A DNA stretch of 64,000 nucleotides from Verrucomicrobiota bacterium (GCA_963205275.1 CAUJIH010000047.1:1-64000); one strand, 5' to 3'; positions 8,326 through 17,788 are shown, counted from the first letter of the stretch. The notes: generated from the sequence alone by a model not told the origin. Numbers and translations are program-made.

Positions 8326-9242
8326 GATCGCTTCACAGATTGGGAGGGAGTGGGAGAGCCATTGAGCACGACGAGGGGCGTGATCGCCTCGCCTAGCGTT
8401 TGCCAAGAAAGTTTTTCATCAGCGACGGCGGCGATTTCTTCCTTCAGAGTTTCGCGCAAATCTTCGGGAATCAAAGAGTTCGAATCTTCCGCGAGAACGA
8501 GCGCCGCCGCCTGACGATCATGACTTTCTCCCGTATTCAGCAGATGACGAAGGTCCTTCGCGATTCCGTCATCGATAAAGCCGATGCAGTTTCTCCAAGC
8601 CTCAGAAGAGAGCTTTCGCCCCGCTGCCCAGCGCTCGTGCGCCAGTTCCGATATGGCAAGGGCGAGTGCGGGGTTTCGCCTCTGCTCAAGGTTATAGATA
8701 TGATAGATCGGACGCGACAGAAAGAGAGCCTTCAGCACCATCTGATTCCACGACGCCTCCGAGAAATGGGCCGCTGGGAAGGGATTATTCAGCGCGATGG
8801 AGTCGAACACATCGACGATGTTTGATCGCAAGCCCTCGATGATGGTATCGCGCAAATGATCGGGCCAGGGAAGCAGTGGACTGGCCGAGTAGATCGCCAC
8901 CCGCTCGCGAACGTCGGCGGTATCGAGCACGGCGAAAAGAGTAGTCAAGCAGGTTTCTTGATCCTGTTCTGCCAAAGTGAGTAGCAGGATCACGCGGGCC
9001 AGCCGGAAGAGATCCCAACCGCGAATGCTAAACCCCGGAACTTTTCCACTAGCATCTACCTTCTCCGCCAGATCATCAGGGATGCGATCATGCTTCGGAA
9101 AATGTCGAGACACACCGCTGAAGGCGAAATAAAAGGCGTTCCTCTGAAAGTGGGCCTCCTGTTCCGCGATCCGCTCTCGGAGCCAGTCAAACGCGGCGGG
9201 GGGAGAAGAGGCTTTCAGGACATCAAGTAGCTGATCTCGCAT
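8322..9242 (-). CDS. eboA: EboA domain-containing protein
   Basis: A 306-residue, mostly helical cytoplasmic protein that matches the EboA family: NAFYFAFSGVSRHF near residues 36-49, RGWDLFRLARVILLL near 74-88, NPFPAAHFSEASWNQMVLKA in the middle and AHERWAAGRKLS later. EboA has no known enzymatic activity; it always accompanies ebo genes involved in moving natural-product precursors to the periplasm. The stop codon overlaps the eboB start (ATGA at 8322-8325), indicating translational coupling. It is divergent from the solute-binding protein gene, with 81 bp between the starts. Family assignment is from memory of conserved motifs. Confidence 0.8.
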   Translation of the reverse strand: MRDQLLDVLKASSPPAAFDWLRERIAEQEAHFQRNAFYFAFSGVSRHFPKHDRIPDDLAEKVDASGKVPGFSIRGWDLFRLARVILLLTLAEQDQETCLTTLFAVLDTADVRERVAIYSASPLLPWPDHLRDTIIEGLRSNIVDVFDSIALNNPFPAAHFSEASWNQMVLKALFLSRPIYHIYNLEQRRNPALALAISELAHERWAAGRKLSSEAWRNCIGFIDDGIAKDLRHLLNTGESHDRQAAALVLAEDSNSLIPEDLRETLKEEIAAVADEKLSWQTLGEAITPLVVLNGSPTPSQSVKRS

Positions 9243-9323
9243 GATTTTTTACACGTTCGGCCTCATTCCCGCTTGCGTCAAACCGCTTGAGAATCTCTGA
9301 GTGGACGCGAAGATGCTGGCGTG

Positions 9324-10127
9324 ATGAGTCTAAGACGACTGTGCTTTCTACTCCTTCTCTTTCCCCTGCTTCTGACAGGATGCGGGGAAAGGACTCCTGT
9401 AGAAAAAGAATCCGCCCCCTTCGTCGTAGGGATGGAGATGACCTATCCACCCTTCGAGATGCGCGATGGCAACAATAGACCGGACGGAATCAGCGTGCGG
9501 ATGGCCGAAGATATTGCAGCGTGGCTCGGACGATCGCTAGAGTTTCGAGACATCGAATGGGACGGGATCATCCCCGCTCTTCAATCCGGAAAGATCGACG
9601 TCATCATCTCCTCCATGACCCGAACGCCAGAGCGCGAGAAGATGATCGCCTTTTCCGACGGCTATGTCACCAACGGAATCTGCCTACTGGTGGGGATCAA
9701 CTCGGCGATTCAGTCAGTCGAGGATCTGAAACAAGGCACACGGAAAATGGCTGTAAAACTCGGCACCACAGGACATCAATGGGCGCGCACCAATTTGCCG
9801 AACGTGTCGCTCATCATTCTGGACGATGCCGGGACATGTGCGCTGGAGGTGGCGCAGGGAAAGGCCGATGCTTTTCTCTACGATCAGATTTCCATCTATC
9901 AATTTTGGCGAAAATATGACAAGCAAACCCGCCCCATTCTCCAGCCCATCCGACAGGAGACTTGGGCGATCGGGCTGCGGAAGGGCGATGAGACGCTGCG
10001 CGAGAAGATCAACGCCTTTTTGGCCGACTACAGAGAGAAAGGGCGCTTCGACGATCTGGCGAATCGCTATATGAGCGAGGAAAAAGCGACATTCGAGAAA
10101 ATGGGCGTGCCCTTTATTTTCCACTGA
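9324..10127 (+). CDS. ABC transporter solute-binding lipoprotein, amino-acid type (SBP_bac_3)
   Basis: A 267-residue family 3 solute-binding protein. The signal peptide ends in the lipobox LTGC with C20 as the lipidated residue, so it should be membrane-tethered in the periplasm. The start of the domain, FVVGMEMTYPPFEMRD, then GISVRMAEDIAAWLG, WDGIIPALQSGKIDVIISSM and TPEREKMIAFSDGY are classic for polar amino acid binding proteins. GTG at 9321 is possible but ATG at 9324 is more likely. No permease or ATPase gene is adjacent, so it must use components encoded elsewhere or act as an orphan sensor. Its 3' end overlaps the convergent yjbQ by 14 bp. Confidence 0.92.
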   Translation: MSLRRLCFLLLLFPLLLTGCGERTPVEKESAPFVVGMEMTYPPFEMRDGNNRPDGISVRMAEDIAAWLGRSLEFRDIEWDGIIPALQSGKIDVIISSMTRTPEREKMIAFSDGYVTNGICLLVGINSAIQSVEDLKQGTRKMAVKLGTTGHQWARTNLPNVSLIILDDAGTCALEVAQGKADAFLYDQISIYQFWRKYDKQTRPILQPIRQETWAIGLRKGDETLREKINAFLADYREKGRFDDLANRYMSEEKATFEKMGVPFIFH

Positions 10128-10548
10128 CTCCCATCGCCGACAGAACGATCTCTCGTCGATGTGCGGCGCGACGGTGCTCGAAGAGAAATACGCCCTGCCA
10201 GGTCCCGAGCGCCAAGCGTCCGTGCTGAATCGGGATCACCTCACTGGTGCGCGTCAGCGCCATGCGCAGGTGGCTGGGACTGTCGTCCGGTCCTTCGTAG
10301 GTATGTACGAGAAAAGGCAAAGTCTCAGGCACTAGGTAATCGAAAAAAGCATGGAGATCTGTCCTCGCCTCTGGATCGGCATTTTCCATGATGACGAGGC
10401 TGGCGCTGGTGTGTCGCACGAAGACCGTGAGCTGGCCTTCGGAGATGCCCATTTCACCTACGAAATCGTGTAGGGAGCGAGTCAGTTCATAGGTGCCTTT
10501 TCCGTGTGTGGATAGGGTCAGTTCTCGAGTCTGTGCGATGAAGTTCAT
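10114..10548 (-). CDS. yjbQ: YjbQ family protein (UPF0047, secondary thiamine-phosphate synthase)
   Basis: A 144-residue cytoplasmic protein of the YjbQ/UPF0047 family. The C-terminal half carries the signature GRLALGTWQGVFLFEHRRA and, earlier, FVRHTSASLVIMENADPEAR with the conserved histidine and acidic residues thought to bind metal. Escherichia coli YjbQ has weak thiamine phosphate synthase activity; the physiological role is unsettled. ATG at 10548 was chosen over TTG at 10554. The gene is convergent with the solute-binding protein and lies just downstream of the PQQ-propeller gene on the same strand (24 bp gap), which may place it in that transcript. Confidence 0.93.
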   Translation of the reverse strand: MNFIAQTRELTLSTHGKGTYELTRSLHDFVGEMGISEGQLTVFVRHTSASLVIMENADPEARTDLHAFFDYLVPETLPFLVHTYEGPDDSPSHLRMALTRTSEVIPIQHGRLALGTWQGVFLFEHRRAAHRREIVLSAMGVSGK

Positions 10549-10572
10549 AAACAAGATCAGAAAAACGTGTTC

Positions 10573-12165
10573 TCACGGTGGCGGTAACAGCCAAGCAGAA
10601 GCTTCGCGATCATTGCGCACCAGCAGAATACGTCCGGCAATCACCGGAACATTCCAAGTCATCGAGGAAAGCGCCGGGATACGCCCTTTTTCAGAAAATC
10701 CCTCGGGCGAGACTCGACCGAGCACTACATCACCCGCTTCGGTCTGCACTAGCAGGTATGAGCCAAAGAGGAGATGCTGTCCAAACCCAAATTTCTCACC
10801 CTTCCACAAGCGTCTTCCCGTTTCGAGCGAGACGCAGGTGAGTCGTCCCTCATCGAGTCCGTAGATCGCATCCCCCTGTACGACTACCGAACTGAATTTC
10901 GTCTTCAGCGAGTTCGTCTTCCACAAGGGGCGAACGGAAAACATCTCATCTCTGTCTTTCTCAATTTTCAGAAGCAGACTCCCCGCTCCATAGCTAGCCG
11001 TGACGATCACACGATCCTCACTCCGCGTGATCGCTTGCCCTACTTTCGGCCAAATCCCCGGCCAAGAATAGGTCCAAAGCACATGTCCCGTGGCCGGATC
11101 GAGTCCACAAACGTCCTGCCGATTGACACTCACGATCTGCCTTCGCCCACAGAGATCGACGACGCGAGGCGAACTGTAACTGGCTCCTGACCCCTGATAG
11201 ATCCATCGGTTCTCACCATTTTCCGGATCGACCGCGATCAGCGTCGGCCCCGGCTCGTCCGATCCAGCGAGAATCAGTAAGTTTTCCTCTGACAGAAGCA
11301 GGGGCGTATTCGCCATTCCCCAGCGCTGAGTTTCGAGTCCGAGATCGCGCAGCAGATGACGCGTCCACAGCTCCTTCCCGCTCGCAAGGTCGAGACAGTG
11401 AACGATCCCTGTGCTTCCCATCGTGAAAACGCGCTCGCCATGCAAAAGAGGAGTCGCTCGTGGACCGTCTCCGCCCATCGCTGAGCCACCATTTTCTGCT
11501 CGTTCGAGCAGGAGACGAGTCTGCGGATCCGAATGAATCCAGAGATCCTCACCTGATCGCAGATCGAGACAGAGAACCTGCTCATCGTCCACCGACTGTT
11601 GTTGGGTCAGAACTCGCGAGCCGGAAATGGTAAAGCTCGACCAAGCTTTCCCGAGCGGACGCCTCCATAGGAGCCTCGGAGGATGAGTCGACCAATCCGT
11701 GCCAAAGGGAGGAGCCGGCCACATTCCATCCCGCTCAGGGCCGAGGAAATCGAGAGCATCCACGAGTTCTTCCGTCTTCGGAAAATCAGGTGGCCATTCG
11801 CTCGCGCCGGCGGGATGCCCGATAGCAACTTCCTCCGCACCAGATCCGGAATCATCCGACCATACCCAAGAGAATTTTGGAAAAGAGGAGCCGGAAGCCG
11901 AGCCACGGTATCGAATCAGCCGAGATGTCACCCCCATCAGAAGAGCCATCACTAGGGCAACGCTCAGAACACGACGCCATCGACTGCGAAAGGACGTCGC
12001 GCCGAACACCAGATACCACCCTCCGTAAAGAAATAGCGCCGCTGCGACCGATCCCGGAACACCCCACCACAGATGAGTCATTCCCATCCACCAGACCCAA
12101 AGAGTCACGGCGACGGGCAGGAGAACGATCAGCCCCAGACTGGTGATTCGGAGAAAACGATGCAT
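10573..12165 (-). CDS. Membrane-anchored PQQ-like beta-propeller protein
   Basis: About 530 residues. Three hydrophobic segments lie in the first 80 residues (ITSLGLIVLLPVAVTLWVWW, then LWWGVPGSVAAALFLYGGWY, then VLSVALVMALLMGV). The rest is built of PQQ-type repeats: VLCLDLRSGEDLW, VHCLDLASGKELWTRHLL, LIAVDPENGENRWIYQG, VCGLDPATGHVLWTYSW and LTCVSLETGRRLWKGEKF, which fold as a periplasmic propeller. Such proteins resemble BamB or quinoprotein domains, and PVC genomes carry many of unknown role. No residues for PQQ or metal binding are certain. Start ATG at 12165 preferred to GTG at 12192. Divergent from the small I78-like gene. Confidence 0.82.
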   Translation of the reverse strand: MHRFLRITSLGLIVLLPVAVTLWVWWMGMTHLWWGVPGSVAAALFLYGGWYLVFGATSFRSRWRRVLSVALVMALLMGVTSRLIRYRGSASGSSFPKFSWVWSDDSGSGAEEVAIGHPAGASEWPPDFPKTEELVDALDFLGPERDGMWPAPPFGTDWSTHPPRLLWRRPLGKAWSSFTISGSRVLTQQQSVDDEQVLCLDLRSGEDLWIHSDPQTRLLLERAENGGSAMGGDGPRATPLLHGERVFTMGSTGIVHCLDLASGKELWTRHLLRDLGLETQRWGMANTPLLLSEENLLILAGSDEPGPTLIAVDPENGENRWIYQGSGASYSSPRVVDLCGRRQIVSVNRQDVCGLDPATGHVLWTYSWPGIWPKVGQAITRSEDRVIVTASYGAGSLLLKIEKDRDEMFSVRPLWKTNSLKTKFSSVVVQGDAIYGLDEGRLTCVSLETGRRLWKGEKFGFGQHLLFGSYLLVQTEAGDVVLGRVSPEGFSEKGRIPALSSMTWNVPVIAGRILLVRNDREASAWLLPPP

Positions 12166-12277
12166 TCGATAGCCGAGGCAGCAGGATAGCACAGAGCACG
12201 TCGTCGGTCGGTGAAAAGATAGACGGTGGCTCTAGACTGACGCTTGTAAGACGAGAGAAAATCTGGCACAGTGGAGA

Positions 12278-12586
12278 ATGAAATACCATCAGGGAATTTT
12301 GATCCTCACCGCTGCCGCCATACTCATCCCCTCCGCCTGTCGAGATAAGGGAGATGTAGACAATCGCCCCGCCAAAATGCCCGATGCAGGCGAAGCAGCC
12401 GTGAAGGACTCCGACTTCATCAATCTGGAAGAAGCCGCTGCTGCCACTCTGGCCAAGAAGCGAGGACTCACCTACCGCATCATCTCCGTCAATGGAGAGC
12501 CTCGTCCGATGACGATGGATCTGCGGCATGACAGGGTCAACTTCGAGATGCAACAGGGTCGAGTCGTGAAAGTGACTCGTGGCTGA
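12278..12586 (+). CDS. Small exported protein, peptidase-inhibitor I78-like
   Basis: A 102-residue protein with an N-terminal signal segment ending at PSAC (C21), possibly a lipoprotein although the lipobox is atypical with Pro at -3. The C-terminal 40 residues (TYRIISVNGEPRPMTMDLRH, then DRVNFEMQQGRVVKVTRG) resemble the I78 family, whose consensus ends in T-x-D-Y-R-x-D-R-x-N and G-x-I-x-x-V-x-C-G. Here the final Cys is Arg. I78 proteins are related to elastase inhibitors of fungi. The middle is an Ala/Glu-rich helix. Inhibitory function is a guess from family resemblance. Confidence 0.62.
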   Translation: MKYHQGILILTAAAILIPSACRDKGDVDNRPAKMPDAGEAAVKDSDFINLEEAAAATLAKKRGLTYRIISVNGEPRPMTMDLRHDRVNFEMQQGRVVKVTRG

Positions 12587-12670
12587 GAGTGATCACCCTT
12601 CCTCAATTTCGCACTATTCTGAAAATAACGGAGAAGTTGATTTCTAGAGTAAGTTACGCTATTTTATCTG

Positions 12671-13105
12671 GTGAGATTTCTCCTGATTCTTCCCATGCTC
12701 CTCTTCGGATTTCTCCTCGCCGGCTGCGCGAGTCGTGGGGGAGGTCGGGCAGGCGTGGAGTATGTCACACTTGAGGCCACAGGATACTGCAAGTGCGGAG
12801 AATGCTGTGGCTGGCGACGGAATCTACTGATGCAGCCCGTGTATGCCTATGGTCCGATGAAAGGCGAGCGGAAGAAAATCGGGATCACTGCCTCCGGTAC
12901 GAAGGCGAAGAAAGGTACCATCGCCGCCGATACTAATGTCTTCCCCTTCGGCACCAGAATGCGAATCCCAGGCTATGGAGACGGAGTCGTCGAAGACCGT
13001 GGCGGTGCGATCCAAGGCACGCGAATCGATTTGTTTTTCAAAACGCACCAACAGGCCTTGGAATGGGGACGCAAGACGGTCACCGTCGAAGTCTGGCGTC
13101 CCTGA
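12671..13105 (+). CDS. 3D-domain lipoprotein (RlpA/MltA-like double-psi barrel)
   Basis: A 144-residue lipoprotein. It starts at GTG 12671 with signal sequence and lipobox LAGC (C19). The mature part carries a 3D domain, named for three conserved aspartates, here D87 (AADTNVFPFGT), D109 (VVEDRGG) and D120 (RIDLFF). The domain is shared with the MltA and YabE/YuiC group of peptidoglycan-cleaving transglycosylases. A Cys-rich stretch YCKCGECCGW at 39-48 precedes it. Probably it works on or binds cell wall glycan. It stands between the I78-like gene (84 bp upstream) and the large heme protein on the same strand. Confidence 0.88.
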   Translation: MRFLLILPMLLFGFLLAGCASRGGGRAGVEYVTLEATGYCKCGECCGWRRNLLMQPVYAYGPMKGERKKIGITASGTKAKKGTIAADTNVFPFGTRMRIPGYGDGVVEDRGGAIQGTRIDLFFKTHQQALEWGRKTVTVEVWRP

Positions 13106-13204
13106 AGTGCGCCTTTCTCCCGATGCGAGAGAAGCTCGACTCAAGCACTTTGAGAGCCCCCCAATACTCGCATCCGTATCTTGTATCGAAGCACGATTCT
13201 CACC

Positions 13205-16200
13205 ATGATCCGTCCGATGAACCACCTCCGTCTCTTCACTGACTCACCTGTCGGCAGCCACCTTTTGCTGACCCTCTCTGGTTTCGCTCTGTTCCACACA
13301 TCACAAGTATCTGCACTCGATCCCGTAGTGGCGGAGGGAGTGTCGGTATCTGAAGCGATGCCCCCGGGGCTGATCCACTTTCCCATGATGGCTGCCTTCG
13401 ACGATCAGGGCGCTCTTTACGTCGCAGAGAATGCAGGGGTCAATCTGAACAAGGAGGAGCTGCTAAAGGAGCATCCCAGCTCGATCAAGAAGCTCGTGGA
13501 CACCGATGGCGACGGGATTTTCGACAAAGTCACCACCTTTGCCGACAACATGACCTTCCCCCAGGGAGCGATGTGGGTCTATGACTCGCTCTACGTCATG
13601 TCTCCTCCCAGTCTCTGGCGGCTTGCGGATGAAGATGGGGATGGGCGAGCCGAGATCCGTGAAGAACTCGCCACCGGATTTGATTTTACTGGAAACGCTG
13701 CCGACGTCCATGGTCCCTTCCTCCATCCGAACGGGCGTCTCTACTGGTGTCACGGGCGGAAAGGATTTGAGGTTCGCGACACTGACACTGGCCTGCTCCT
13801 GCACAGTGGGAAAAGTGCTCGCATCTGGTCTTCTCAGCTCAGCGGCGGCGAAGTCGAACCTTTTGCCGGCGGCGGAATGGACAACCCTGTGGAAATCGAC
13901 TTCACCGATGAAGGAGAAATCATCGGTTCCATCAATCTCTTCTATGGCCGTCCACGTGGGGACGTGCTGGTCCACTGGATATATGGGGGCGTCTATCCTC
14001 GCTTCGATCAGGGGCAGGTGCTGGCCGAGCTTCCCCGCACGGGGCCTCTACTACCTCACGCCCATAACTTCGGTCACGTCGCCGTCTCTGGCATGTGCCG
14101 CTACCGTAGTGGATCACTCAATCCCATCTGGAAGAACGGATGGCTCGTGACTCACTTCAATACCGCTGAAGTTACCCTCACCCACCTCCCTGCAAAGGGT
14201 GCCAGCTACGGCGACGGCGACACGGAGACCATCTTCCGAGCGACGAAGCCAGATTCTCACTTCACTGACGTTCTGGAGGACAGAAATGGAGATCTGCTAG
14301 TGATCGATACAGGCGGCTGGTTTCGTATCGGCTGCCCCACTTCTCAGATCGCAAAGCCTGATGTATTTGGGATGATCTATCGCCTCTCGAAACAAGGCAC
14401 GCCCTACACCCGCCCGGACTATCCGAACTGGGACAAGCTCACCGCCGAGCAAGTTTCCCATCATCTCTCTGCCCCGGAATCCTGGAAGCGTGAACGGGCC
14501 ATCACAGAACTGGCGGTGAGAGGATCCTCTGCCATGCCGGAATTGGAGCGAATCCTCTCGGAAAAATCCGAGGATCCCATTGGACGAATTTCCGCCGTCT
14601 GGACGCTCTCGCGCATGAAGTTTTCTGAATCCGCCGACCTGATCTACGGTGCTCTTACAGATTCGGATCCACGCGTCCGACAGACCGCCTGCAACGCGAT
14701 CTCTGTGACGCGCACATGGCAGATCGTAGCAGCCAATCAGCCTGCCGAGCGAGCCATCGAGTTGGAGCGGAACAAGACCATCTCTGGCGCTCTGGCCAAT
14801 ATCGTGCGGGGAGACGAAGCCGCCGTAGCCCGCTGCGCCGCCGCTGCGCTCGGACGCATGGCAGAGTCTCGCGCCATCGGAGCCATCACCGGACGTCTGG
14901 GGCGCAGTGGAGATGATCCCTTTCTCCGTCATGCTCTCGTCTATGCGCTGATGGAAATGGACGACTTCGCTGCGACGCGAGAGGGCCTCAGCTCGAACGA
15001 TCCCGCCATTCGCTCCGGTATTCTCCTCGCGCTGGACGGGATGGCTTCTTCGAAGCTGGCAGCGCTCGACGTAATCACCTCTTTGGAGGCGGATGATTCC
15101 GCCCTGCGTGACACAGCTCTCTCCATAGCCTTGCGCCACCACGAGTGGGATGGGGCTTTGGCCAATGCGTTTTTCTCCTGGCACGGAGCAATGGATGAAA
15201 AGCGGCGGATGATTCTGGATCGGATCGTCCCCGCCTTCTCCACGACTCCACCCATGATCTCTTTCCTCACCAGTCTGATCCAATCGGAAGATGCCGTCGC
15301 ACGAAACACCGGACTTGAACTGGTCGCATTGTCACCCGGCATTCCATTTCAGACAGAATGGGTCGATAGCCTGAAAAAGGGACTCGAGAACGATGCCAGT
15401 CCAGACTTTCGAACAGCGACTGTGAATGCTCTGCGCACGGCTCACAGTGATGATTTTTCCGAAGCCCTCACCCGGATTTGTGCAGACGAGTCGCTGGAGA
15501 AATCCCTCCGCCTCAGTGCAGCCGAGGCACTCGCTCGACCGGGAAAACCCATCGTCGAAGCAGCCTTCACCACTGCCGTCTCGGTTTTTACGGCTCCTGC
15601 AGAAGATTCCCTGCGGACTCGTAGCATCTCCTTGCTTTCGAAGTCCGCTCTCACTCCTGCCCAGCGCGATCGGCTGGTCACGGTGCTTCCCCACTTCAGC
15701 CCTCTCGAATGGATCTCATTTCCGGAGATATTTCGCGGCATTGATTCTCCAACTCAGGCCGATGCCCTTCTCAAGGCGCTGACTTCTGCGTCCATGCTGG
15801 AGACCCTCGATAGCACGACTCTGAAAAAGCGTTTCGCCCCCTATCCCGACACACTGGCGGCACTCGAAAGCAAGCTCACCGAAATGAACAATGCTCGCGA
15901 AGACAAGAAAGCGATGATCGAGAAAGCCATCACAACGATGGACCAGGCCGATCCCGCCGCAGGAGCGCTAGTGTTTTCGTCAGGAAAAGGAGCCTGTATC
16001 GCCTGCCATCGCGTCGGAGAACTCGGCGGGAAAGTGGGACCGGATCTGAGCACCATCGGACGAATCCGCACGGCTCGGGATTTGTACGAGTCTGTTTTCT
16101 TCCCCAGTGAATCCATCGCCCGTGATTTCGATACCTATGAAGTCGTGCTGAAATCATCCGGCGAAGTGAAAACTGGTCTGATTCCCGAACAATCCGTCCA

Positions 16201-16366
16201 GGGGCTTCGTCTAATCAACGCCGCCGGCAGCAGTGAAATGATTCCTCAAAGTGACGTCACCACGATTCGGAAGCTGACGACATCGATCATGCCGAGTGGA
16301 CTCGACCAGACGCTGTCTACCGAAGACTTACGCAATCTGATCGCGTGGTTGCTGTCGCACAAGTAA
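13205..16366 (+). CDS. PVC-type heme-binding CxxCH protein (membrane-bound dehydrogenase type) 1
   Basis: A 1053-residue exported protein with three parts: a signal sequence (to about residue 37); an N-terminal propeller-type domain (VSEAMPPGLIHFPMMAAFDD to about 400, with LVDTDGDGIFDKVTTF and YVAENAGVN); HEAT-like repeats to about 880; and a C-terminal cytochrome c domain with CIACH at 931-935 and GPDLSTIG. This architecture is almost confined to Planctomycetes, Verrucomicrobia and relatives, where it is tied to oxidation of sugars or other organics. ATG 13205 was chosen; ATG 13217 is also possible. The electron donor cannot be told. A second copy lies at 29108-32185. Confidence 0.93.
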   Translation: MIRPMNHLRLFTDSPVGSHLLLTLSGFALFHTSQVSALDPVVAEGVSVSEAMPPGLIHFPMMAAFDDQGALYVAENAGVNLNKEELLKEHPSSIKKLVDTDGDGIFDKVTTFADNMTFPQGAMWVYDSLYVMSPPSLWRLADEDGDGRAEIREELATGFDFTGNAADVHGPFLHPNGRLYWCHGRKGFEVRDTDTGLLLHSGKSARIWSSQLSGGEVEPFAGGGMDNPVEIDFTDEGEIIGSINLFYGRPRGDVLVHWIYGGVYPRFDQGQVLAELPRTGPLLPHAHNFGHVAVSGMCRYRSGSLNPIWKNGWLVTHFNTAEVTLTHLPAKGASYGDGDTETIFRATKPDSHFTDVLEDRNGDLLVIDTGGWFRIGCPTSQIAKPDVFGMIYRLSKQGTPYTRPDYPNWDKLTAEQVSHHLSAPESWKRERAITELAVRGSSAMPELERILSEKSEDPIGRISAVWTLSRMKFSESADLIYGALTDSDPRVRQTACNAISVTRTWQIVAANQPAERAIELERNKTISGALANIVRGDEAAVARCAAAALGRMAESRAIGAITGRLGRSGDDPFLRHALVYALMEMDDFAATREGLSSNDPAIRSGILLALDGMASSKLAALDVITSLEADDSALRDTALSIALRHHEWDGALANAFFSWHGAMDEKRRMILDRIVPAFSTTPPMISFLTSLIQSEDAVARNTGLELVALSPGIPFQTEWVDSLKKGLENDASPDFRTATVNALRTAHSDDFSEALTRICADESLEKSLRLSAAEALARPGKPIVEAAFTTAVSVFTAPAEDSLRTRSISLLSKSALTPAQRDRLVTVLPHFSPLEWISFPEIFRGIDSPTQADALLKALTSASMLETLDSTTLKKRFAPYPDTLAALESKLTEMNNAREDKKAMIEKAITTMDQADPAAGALVFSSGKGACIACHRVGELGGKVGPDLSTIGRIRTARDLYESVFFPSESIARDFDTYEVVLKSSGEVKTGLIPEQSVQGLRLINAAGSSEMIPQSDVTTIRKLTTSIMPSGLDQTLSTEDLRNLIAWLLSHK

Positions 16367-16437
16367 GGCGAGGGGAAGGAGCTAGAAAGAATGAGAGCTG
16401 ATTGAATTCCTGAAGAATCACTGTTGAATACCGTCGC

Positions 16438-17766
16438 ATGTCGTCACCCCTCTCCCCCACGGCCAAAATCGGCCTCACCACTGCCATCGCGATCGTCGTA
16501 GCGAATATGATCGGCACAGGGGTCTTTGGCTCGCTTGGATTTCAAGTTGCCGATATTCCTTCTGGATTCCCCATTCTGCTGCTCTGGCTGGTTGGAGGAA
16601 TTTTCTCGCTCTGCGGGGCGGTATGCTATGCAGAACTGGCTTCGATTTTTCCGAAATCAGGAGGCGAGTACCATCTGCTGTCGAAGTCCTGGAATCCCTT
16701 CATCGGCTTCCTCGCGGGCTGGCTTTCGGTCACCGTGGGATTCGCGGCTCCAGTTGCTGCGAACGCTGTGCTGGTGGGCGAATACATGGGCAAGATCACC
16801 GGATACAACGGACTCTGGTTCGGCGTTCCCGTGGTGCTTCTGATCACATGGATCCACTTGGGAAAACTCAGTAATATAAGCCTTTTCCAATCAGGATTCA
16901 CCTATGCGAAAGTTCTTCTAATCCTCGTCCTCGGGGCACTGGCCTTTTTCCTTGGCACAGCTCAGCCCATCTCTTTTCTACCACAAGCTGGAGATGGGAA
17001 GCTGATCCTGTCCGGTGGATATGCCATCGCTCTGGTATATGTGCTCTACGCCTACACAGGTTGGAATGCAGCGACCTACATGATGGATGAGGTGAAATCT
17101 CCGGAAAGAACGGTTCCCATCGCTCTGCTGGTCGGGACGGGGATCGTCGCTGCGCTGTATGTTTTTCTGAACGCTTCTTTCCTCTATTCCACGCCGATGG
17201 ATGCGATGGCCGGGAAGCCACAGGTCGGACTGATCGCTGCGGAGAGCTTCCTGGGCTCGAAAGGAAGTATTGTGATGGGCATTCTGATCAGTTTCGGACT
17301 GGTCTCCACCATCAGCTCGATGACTTGGGCGGGGCCTCGTGTCGCAGCAGCTATCGGACGCGATCACCGGAACTTTCAGTTCCTAGGACGCACCAATCGG
17401 AACGGGATTCCGGCCATCGCCGTGATTCTGCAGATGATCATCGTAATCGCCCTGCTTCTGTCGGCAACATTCGACCAACTGATCAACTACGTGCAGGCCT
17501 TGCTGACGATCAGCTCGCTGATGGTAGTGATCGGACTCGTCGTCCTGAGGATTCGTCGCCCCGATCTCAAGCGTCCCTATAAGGCATGGGCCTATCCCCT
17601 GCCTCCCATTCTTTTCGGTGCGGTCAGCCTCTACGTGCTCTACTTTCAGATCGAGCAAAAGCCGAAGGAATTCTGCTACGGTCTCGCGACCTTGGCGCTG
17701 GGAATCCTCGTCTATGTTCTCTTCGTGCGAGGCGAGCGGAAGACATCCGACCTTGCGTCTCGATAA
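16438..17766 (+). CDS. APC-family amino acid permease
   Basis: A 442-residue inner-membrane transporter with 12 predicted hydrophobic segments. The first segment contains the APC signature IVVANMIGTGVFGSLGF at about 20-36, where the unwound Gly-rich motif binds the substrate amino group. FPKSGGEYHLLSKSWNPFIG and the conserved YAYTGWNAATYMMDEVKSP (segment 6) also fit. It most resembles the LAT/YfnA-type amino acid transporters. It lies 71 bp after the heme protein and before a hairpin that could end transcription. The substrate is not determinable; a cationic or neutral amino acid is typical. Confidence 0.93.
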   Translation: MSSPLSPTAKIGLTTAIAIVVANMIGTGVFGSLGFQVADIPSGFPILLLWLVGGIFSLCGAVCYAELASIFPKSGGEYHLLSKSWNPFIGFLAGWLSVTVGFAAPVAANAVLVGEYMGKITGYNGLWFGVPVVLLITWIHLGKLSNISLFQSGFTYAKVLLILVLGALAFFLGTAQPISFLPQAGDGKLILSGGYAIALVYVLYAYTGWNAATYMMDEVKSPERTVPIALLVGTGIVAALYVFLNASFLYSTPMDAMAGKPQVGLIAAESFLGSKGSIVMGILISFGLVSTISSMTWAGPRVAAAIGRDHRNFQFLGRTNRNGIPAIAVILQMIIVIALLLSATFDQLINYVQALLTISSLMVVIGLVVLRIRRPDLKRPYKAWAYPLPPILFGAVSLYVLYFQIEQKPKEFCYGLATLALGILVYVLFVRGERKTSDLASR

Positions 17767-17788
17767 GCGGTAAGCGATTACACAGCGC

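Noticed and set aside
11852-12553. Minus-strand open frame upstream of the PQQ protein
   Set aside because: It overlaps the PQQ gene in another frame and the divergent I78-like gene; no recognisable protein.
14297-15283. Long minus-strand open frame (328 codons)
   Set aside because: It lies antisense inside the heme protein gene; composition is Arg/Gly-rich with no motif.
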